Assembly: GCA_937919075.1 (NCBI GenBank)
Contig: CALFOF010000167.1
Location: 1-21,894 of the forward strand
Direction: 5' to 3'
From: an uncultured Cyanobium sp.
GTDB taxonomy: Bacteria > Cyanobacteriota > Cyanobacteriia > PCC-6307 > Cyanobiaceae
DNA length: 21,894 nt
This document shows, in pieces, positions 17,909 through 21,894 of the stretch (position 1 is the stretch's first letter; each line of letters opens with the position of its first letter). Under the pieces are notes generated by a model that was not told the origin of the DNA, did not search any database, and saw nothing but the letters and a program-made list of their open reading frames with translations. The position numbers and the translations under genes are program-made.

Positions 17909-18133
17909 ATGGCCCACTCGATCCTCACCGACGTCTGCGAAGGCGTGGCTGATTGCGTGGATGCCTGCCCGGTGGCCTGCATCAAGCCAGGCAGCGGGGC
18001 CAATCGGAAAGGCACCTCCTTTTATTGGATCGAATTCGATACCTGTATCGACTGCGGCATCTGCCTGCAGGTGTGCCCGGTGGAAGGGGCGATCGTGCCG
18101 GAGGAACGGCCGGCCGAGCAACGGCGCAGCTGA
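17909..18133 (+). CDS. Small bacterial-type ferredoxin (two iron-sulfur clusters)
   Basis: This 74-residue electron carrier binds two clusters. The C-terminal set, Cys46-x2-Cys49-x2-Cys52-x3-Cys56-Pro, is a classic [4Fe-4S] motif. The N-terminal set has Cys10, Cys16, Cys20-Pro and Cys24, with wider spacing than usual, as in seven- or eight-iron ferredoxins. The insert between the two (KPGSGANRKGTSFYWIEFD) is typical of the cyanobacterial form. The ATG at 17909 gives the MAHSI start I associate with this family. It follows hisZ by 57 bases. Its natural partner is unknown. A cytochrome b-like gene remnant begins at its stop codon, so a membrane electron-transfer partner may once have been encoded next to it. 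Confidence 0.93.
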   Translation: MAHSILTDVCEGVADCVDACPVACIKPGSGANRKGTSFYWIEFDTCIDCGICLQVCPVEGAIVPEERPAEQRRS

Positions 18134-18134
18134 G

Positions 18135-18269
18135 CTGAGAACCCCCCGCCGCCACCATCCGCTCTGGAAGCGGGCCTTTCATGGGTTGAATGTGGTGGTT
18201 TTGCTGGTGATGGCTGCCAGCGGCTTGCAGATTTACAACGCCAATCCCGTGTTCGGCGGCCGGGGCGGC
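18135..18269 (+). pseudogene. Remnant of a cytochrome b561/b-type membrane protein gene (N-terminus only)
   Basis: Immediately after the ferredoxin stop, in another frame, the plus strand reads RRHHPLWKRAFHGLN, VVVLLVMAASGLQIYN and ANPVFGGRGG. This is the N-terminal heme-ligand and first membrane span region of cytochrome b561-like proteins (His-x-x-W-x-R...H-x-x-N, then a hydrophobic span ending SGLQIYN). The similarity stops abruptly near 18269. Downstream the frame continues only into unrelated residues antisense to the end of sulP. No ATG or GTG start is present in this frame near the motif. It is best read as a gene broken by deletion or insertion at the sulP boundary. A short functional one-span protein is unlikely. 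Confidence 0.65.
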
Positions 18270-18295
18270 GCCGGCAGGTTGGACAAGGCAGGTGC

Positions 18296-19852
18296 CTATG
18301 GCACACAGGGTTGGGATGGATCCGGGAGTTTACAACTGGCGCCGATCACGAAGTCTGGCGTGTCGCTGATGCGGCCGAACAGATCAAGGCTTTCTTTGTT
18401 GAGGTTGATCAGCTCCACCGTCGAACCTGCTTGCTGGAGTTTGCGGATCACTTGATCGAGAGCACGCATGCCCGTCTGGTCCCACACATGGGCTGCCTGC
18501 ATGTCGATGGTGATGCGGGCGTGACGGCCATGGGGTTTGAAGCCGGCCAGAAAATACACTGTGCTGACGAAGAACAACTGTCCACGCACCGTGTAATAAA
18601 GATGGTCGTCGTGTAGCAGGGTGGAGGTCACGGAGATCACTTTGGCCACCTTGCGGCTGAACAGGATTCCCGCTAAGGCCACACCCACCAGCACGGCAAT
18701 GGCCAGGTTGCGGGTCACCACCGCCAGCACCAGGGTGAGCAGCATCACGGCGGTGTCGCTTTTCGGGATCAGGCCTGCTTTGAGAAACGACTCCCAGTTC
18801 ACTGTGCTCACCGCCACCATGATCATCACCGCCACCAGGGCAGCCATCGGGATGCGGGCCAGCCAGGTGCTGAGCGAGATCACCAGAATCAACAGGCCCA
18901 CACCGGCGGTGAGAGTGGAGAGGCGATAACGCCCGCCTGATTCCAGATTGATCACCGATTGGCCGATCATGCCGGCGCCGGCCATGCCACCGAACAACCC
19001 TGCCGTGATGTTGGCGACGCCCTGGGCCCGCGCCTCAGCTTCGTAGTCGGCGTCCTCATCAAGGCTGTCTTCCACCACGTTGGCGGTGAGAAACGACTGC
19101 AACAAGCCCACAAAGGAAATGGCCAGCGCGGTGGGCAGGATGATGCCCCAGGTGTCCCACGCGCGGAACACCGGCGGGAGCTGGAAGGTGGGCCAACTGC
19201 TGGGCAATTGGCCGAGATCTCCCACCCTCGGGATCGGCAACTGCCACCATTCCGCCAGCCCGCTGATCACCAGGATCGCCACCAAGGTGGAAGGCACCAG
19301 CCGTGTGAGGCGTGGCAGGAGATAGATAATCAGCAAGCCAAGTACCACCAGCCCCCACACCCAAGGCCACTGGATGCTCTGGCCGGAGGCAGCCAGGCTG
19401 GGAATCACTTCATCGCCATCACGGCCAATGCCCAGCTGCGGCAGTTGGGCCAGAACGATCAGCACACCGATCGCATTGACGAAGCCCAGCGTGACGGCCC
19501 TTGGCACGAACCGCATCTGCTGGGCCAGACGCAGATAACCCCAGAGAATCTGAAGGCCGCCAGCCAGAATGGAAGCAGCCAACAGATAGCTGAGGCCGTG
19601 GGATTGCACCAGCCCGCCCATCAACAGGGCCACGCCTGCGGTGCATGCCGACACCATGCCAGGGCGGCCCCCCAGCAGGGCCACAACGATCAGGATCGCA
19701 ATGGAGCCGAACAAGCCCACCTTGGGATCCACGCCGGCCACGATCGAGAAGGCGATCGCCTCGGGAATGATGCCGAGGGCTACCACGATGCCTGCCAGGA
19801 GCTCCTTGGAGATGGCGCTGCGGTCGGGAAGCAGCGACCAGCCTTGTGGCAT
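18296..19852 (-). CDS. SulP family anion transporter with STAS domain
   Basis: This is a membrane anion transporter of 518 residues from the ATG at 19850-19852; a TTG five codons earlier is possible. The N-terminal membrane domain has about 10-12 spans and the SulP hallmarks ELLAGIVVALGIIPEAIAFS, LFGSIAILIVVALLGGRPGMVS, and GLFGGMAGAGMIGQSVINLESGG in pieces. The C-terminal STAS domain (about residues 425-510) includes ARITIDMQAAHVWDQTGMRALD and VELINLNKESL. The substrate could be sulfate, bicarbonate or another anion; the sequence resembles the YvdB-like bacterial branch more than the BicA bicarbonate transporters, as judged by eye. No Shine-Dalgarno sequence is obvious. It converges on the plus-strand ferredoxin/cytochrome b remnant. 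The last 10 or so residues (KLPDPSQPCVP) look unrelated to the family and sit next to the break point. Confidence 0.93.
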   Translation of the reverse strand: MPQGWSLLPDRSAISKELLAGIVVALGIIPEAIAFSIVAGVDPKVGLFGSIAILIVVALLGGRPGMVSACTAGVALLMGGLVQSHGLSYLLAASILAGGLQILWGYLRLAQQMRFVPRAVTLGFVNAIGVLIVLAQLPQLGIGRDGDEVIPSLAASGQSIQWPWVWGLVVLGLLIIYLLPRLTRLVPSTLVAILVISGLAEWWQLPIPRVGDLGQLPSSWPTFQLPPVFRAWDTWGIILPTALAISFVGLLQSFLTANVVEDSLDEDADYEAEARAQGVANITAGLFGGMAGAGMIGQSVINLESGGRYRLSTLTAGVGLLILVISLSTWLARIPMAALVAVMIMVAVSTVNWESFLKAGLIPKSDTAVMLLTLVLAVVTRNLAIAVLVGVALAGILFSRKVAKVISVTSTLLHDDHLYYTVRGQLFFVSTVYFLAGFKPHGRHARITIDMQAAHVWDQTGMRALDQVIRKLQQAGSTVELINLNKESLDLFGRISDTPDFVIGASCKLPDPSQPCVP

Positions 19853-19867
19853 GGGAATTGTCTTCAA

Positions 19868-20554
19868 AGGGGAGAAATGGTGATGGTGGGTTCAGCCGTT
19901 GAGAGCAACTGCTGGGCGGTGCTTGTCGGCGAGCGCAGTGGTGGCGAGCGCAGGTGTTGCCCAGGCAGCTCAGCGTTCTGCCAGCGCAGGCGTGCTGTGA
20001 ATCGGGGCCAAGCCTTCAAGACCGAAAATGGCGTCCGCCAGCTGGTGGCAGGGCCAATGCAAAGCGAGAGGACGCGCTGCCATCAAGTCCAGGCCAGAGG
20101 CCTGACTGACTGCCGTCTCGCGTTACGGGGGATGAACCATGGCCAGAAGCTAGCAGCAGGCGGGTTCTCGGGCTTGTCGCCCGCGCACTTTGACGGACCA
20201 TGTGGTCGCCCTGAAACCAGGCGGCGACGGCTTTGGCAACAGGCCGAAGCATCTGCTGGCCAGAGCCTCAATCAAGCCCGAGCGTATCTGTTCCGGATTC
20301 AATCAGGTGGTTCAGGCTTGCCAAGTCGTCATACAGAGGTCAGAGCGTTCTCGGGTTTATGCAGTGGCGAGTGGCGAGTGGCGGCTTTAGCATCGTGACG
20401 GTTGCTTGCTGTTGATCCATACTCCGGCGGCTAAGAGCTGCTTACAGTGTTCACAGCACTAGAAGTGTGGCCACGATCTAGCTGGTTGCAGCCTAAGGAT
20501 TGCACTTGGCCGTGTGCCGGTCCGACCTCTAGGCCTGAGTCAAAGATTACTGCT
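19868..20554. other. About 690 bases with no recognisable gene
   Basis: Between the start of sulP and the end of the glycosyltransferase gene no frame on either strand gives a recognisable protein. It must contain the sulP promoter near its left end. Small repeats are visible: the 10-mer ggcgagcgca at 19928-19937 and 19943-19952, and three copies of agtggcg at 20363-20383. An open plus-strand frame runs through 20398 only as an extension of the antisense of sulP. It may be decayed DNA. Confidence 0.6.
20363..20383. repeat. Three tandem copies of a 7-base unit
   Basis: The heptamer agtggcg occurs three times without interruption in the gene-poor stretch. It is short and could be ordinary slippage. 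Confidence 0.7.
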
Positions 20555-21802
20555 TCAGGGGTGGCGTCCAGCCGCCAGCGCATCGACCAAAGCGAGTTGT
20601 TGAGGCAGGCATACGGTGGCGAGGTCATAACGGTCCACAATCGTCTGGCGGGCCGCACTCCTGATCGATCCGAAGGTCTTGGGATGTGCCAGCACGCTGG
20701 CAATCGTATTCGCCATGGCTTGGCCATCAAAAAAATTGACGAGCAACCCATTACGACCAGATTCAATCACTTCCTCCACTGGCGCTGTGGCGGAGCCGAT
20801 CACCAAGGCACCACAAGCCATCGCCTCCAGCAGGCTCCAACTCAGCACGAAGGGGTATGTGAGATACACATGGCAGGTGCAGACGCGAAACAGTTCATGC
20901 AAAACGGGATGCGGCACCCACCCGACAAAGTGAACTCTGGAGTGGTCGATCTGGCTGCCAAGCTCCTGGAGCAGCAGCTGCTTCCAGGAGCCGCCACCCG
21001 GAGGTGGTGTGCCATAACTCACCCCTTCATCTCCCACGATCACCACTCTGGCTTGGGGGCGAAGCTTCTGAAGCAGAGGCAGCATTCGCAGAAAGCAATG
21101 AATGCCTCGGTAGGGCTCCAATTTACGCGCCACGAAGCTGACAACCTCATCACCAGGCCGCAGGGTGATGCCTGCTTTCTGAAGACAAATCTCTGCGCCC
21201 TGCCGTGGAGACACCTGTTCTGTATCAATACCTTCATGGATCACGCTGATGCGTTTTCGGTAGAAGGAAGGCGCCGTGCTGGCCTGCCACTCGGTAGGGG
21301 CGAGGCCCCAATCGAGGTCTTCCAGAGCCAGCAACTGGGGAGCGCGGCGCAGGCGCAGGCGTGCCTGTGACTTCCAGTTCGGTTGTGCTGTTCCTGCGGC
21401 AAACTCTGGGTCAAAACCCACATCAGCTCCTTCAAGCTGATAAACAAATTCCACTTGGTGCAGCACAGGCACCCCAGGTAGAACGTCCTTGATGACCATG
21501 AGTTCGCCCCAGCCTGGATGGCCGATCACCAGATCCACGCGGAGCCCCTTCGGCTTCAGCGACTCGATCAAAGCCCCTACAGCTTCTGCGCGCAGTGCCT
21601 TGGTCTGGATGTCGGCCACCCAACCATGGCAAGGCGGCACTCCTGCCGCAGGCATTGCGTTGTAACGGTGCAGCACCACTCCCTGCTGCGCCTGTGCCGT
21701 GGGCCCACCAATCGCCACGACGCGATCGCCACGTGCCACCATTGCAGCTGCCAGGTGGCGGTATTGTCCTGGAAAGTTCTGGTGAACAAACAGGATGTAC
21801 AT
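20555..21802 (-). CDS. GT4-family (GT-B fold) glycosyltransferase
   Basis: This 415-residue enzyme is predicted to transfer a sugar from a nucleotide donor, probably in surface polysaccharide or glycolipid synthesis; donor and acceptor are unknown. The N-terminal domain begins MYILFVHQNFPGQYRHLA, with GHPGWGE. The C-terminal domain starts near VSFVARKLEPYRGIHCFLRMLP and has VVIVGDEGVSYG, the VHFVGWVPH strand and the donor-site YPFVLSWSLLEAMACGALVIGS. The first Glu of the usual E-x7-E motif is replaced by Phe, while the second (in LLEAMACG) is kept. The start is ATG at 21802; a 92-base repeat-containing region lies upstream to the window edge. No other polysaccharide gene is visible, although a cluster could continue to the right. 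Confidence 0.92.
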   Translation of the reverse strand: MYILFVHQNFPGQYRHLAAAMVARGDRVVAIGGPTAQAQQGVVLHRYNAMPAAGVPPCHGWVADIQTKALRAEAVGALIESLKPKGLRVDLVIGHPGWGELMVIKDVLPGVPVLHQVEFVYQLEGADVGFDPEFAAGTAQPNWKSQARLRLRRAPQLLALEDLDWGLAPTEWQASTAPSFYRKRISVIHEGIDTEQVSPRQGAEICLQKAGITLRPGDEVVSFVARKLEPYRGIHCFLRMLPLLQKLRPQARVVIVGDEGVSYGTPPPGGGSWKQLLLQELGSQIDHSRVHFVGWVPHPVLHELFRVCTCHVYLTYPFVLSWSLLEAMACGALVIGSATAPVEEVIESGRNGLLVNFFDGQAMANTIASVLAHPKTFGSIRSAARQTIVDRYDLATVCLPQQLALVDALAAGRHP

Positions 21803-21841
21803 TTGCTATGGCACAGAGTGTAGTTTCACTTGTTGGTCATA

Positions 21842-21894
21842 ACACTGGCCAGTGTCTTCGACCAGTGTTCTCGGCCAGTGTTTCTGGCCAGTGA
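21842..21894. repeat. Palindrome followed by 13-base tandem repeats at the window edge
   Basis: A perfect 14-base palindrome ACACTGGCCAGTGT (21842-21855) overlaps a tandem array with 13-base period: GGCCAGTGTCTTC (21847-21859), GACCAGTGTTCTC (21860-21872), GGCCAGTGTTTCT (21873-21885) and a partial GGCCAGTGA (21886-21894). The array is cut by the window edge, so its full copy number is unknown. It lies just upstream of the glycosyltransferase gene. Confidence 0.8.

Noticed and set aside
18959..20398. 479-codon open frame on the plus strand
   Set aside because: Most of it is antisense to sulP with His/Gln-rich shadow composition. The part beyond 19868 shows no domain either.
20447..21370. 307-codon open frame on the plus strand
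   Set aside because: It is antisense to the glycosyltransferase gene, which has clear GT4 motifs.
21842..21894. CRISPR-like array at the right edge
   Set aside because: The 13-base units are contiguous with no spacers and too short for CRISPR repeats.
21595..21894. Plus-strand frame ending at the window edge
   Set aside because: It starts antisense to the glycosyltransferase gene and runs through the repeats; it has no domain or plausible ribosome site.

Overview
The window looks like a chromosomal segment of a GC-rich picocyanobacterium (Synechococcus/Cyanobium type). The evidence is several families that are characteristic of cyanobacteria: a DUF1257/Ycf35-like protein, a DUF3110 protein, a DnaK3-like chaperone with its own J-protein, bifunctional RibBA, HisZ, and two plant-type or cyanobacterial ferredoxins. 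Most of the window is ordinary housekeeping DNA packed at high density, with many alternative GTG starts and short or overlapping junctions. I found no CRISPR array, prophage, insertion sequence or defence system.

Left part (1-8.8 kb): a minus-strand pair (DUF1257 protein, then an M61 metallopeptidase running off the left edge) is divergent from purN. purN converges on argC with an antisense overlap. argC is divergent from ribBA. A minus-strand pair (cyclophilin, then an unknown protein) follows, divergent from the methylthioadenosine phosphorylase gene, which converges on murQ.

Middle (8.4-15.2 kb): a minus-strand run dnaK3-like, dnaJ, DUF3110, murQ is divergent from the phosphate transport operon pstC-pstA-pstB. 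A plausible Pho box lies in the region between dnaK and pstC. pstS is not in the window. A minus-strand tRNA-Ser(GGA) with its own terminator follows pstB.

Right part (15.3-21.9 kb): a plus-strand run of 2Fe-2S ferredoxin, inositol-monophosphatase-family enzyme, hisZ and a small bacterial-type ferredoxin is followed by the severed start of a cytochrome b-type gene. After that break come a convergent SulP-family anion transporter, about 690 bases without a recognisable gene, and a GT4 glycosyltransferase. The window ends in short 13-base tandem repeats. This right end is the only part that looks rearranged or accessory.

The most useful observations are: a probable one-base frameshift near the 3' end of the DUF3110 gene, whose corrected frame would end in a GTGA overlap with murQ; the truncated cytochrome b remnant beside sulP; the repeat tract at the right edge; and the candidate Pho box. 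I did not find a convincing previously undescribed system.
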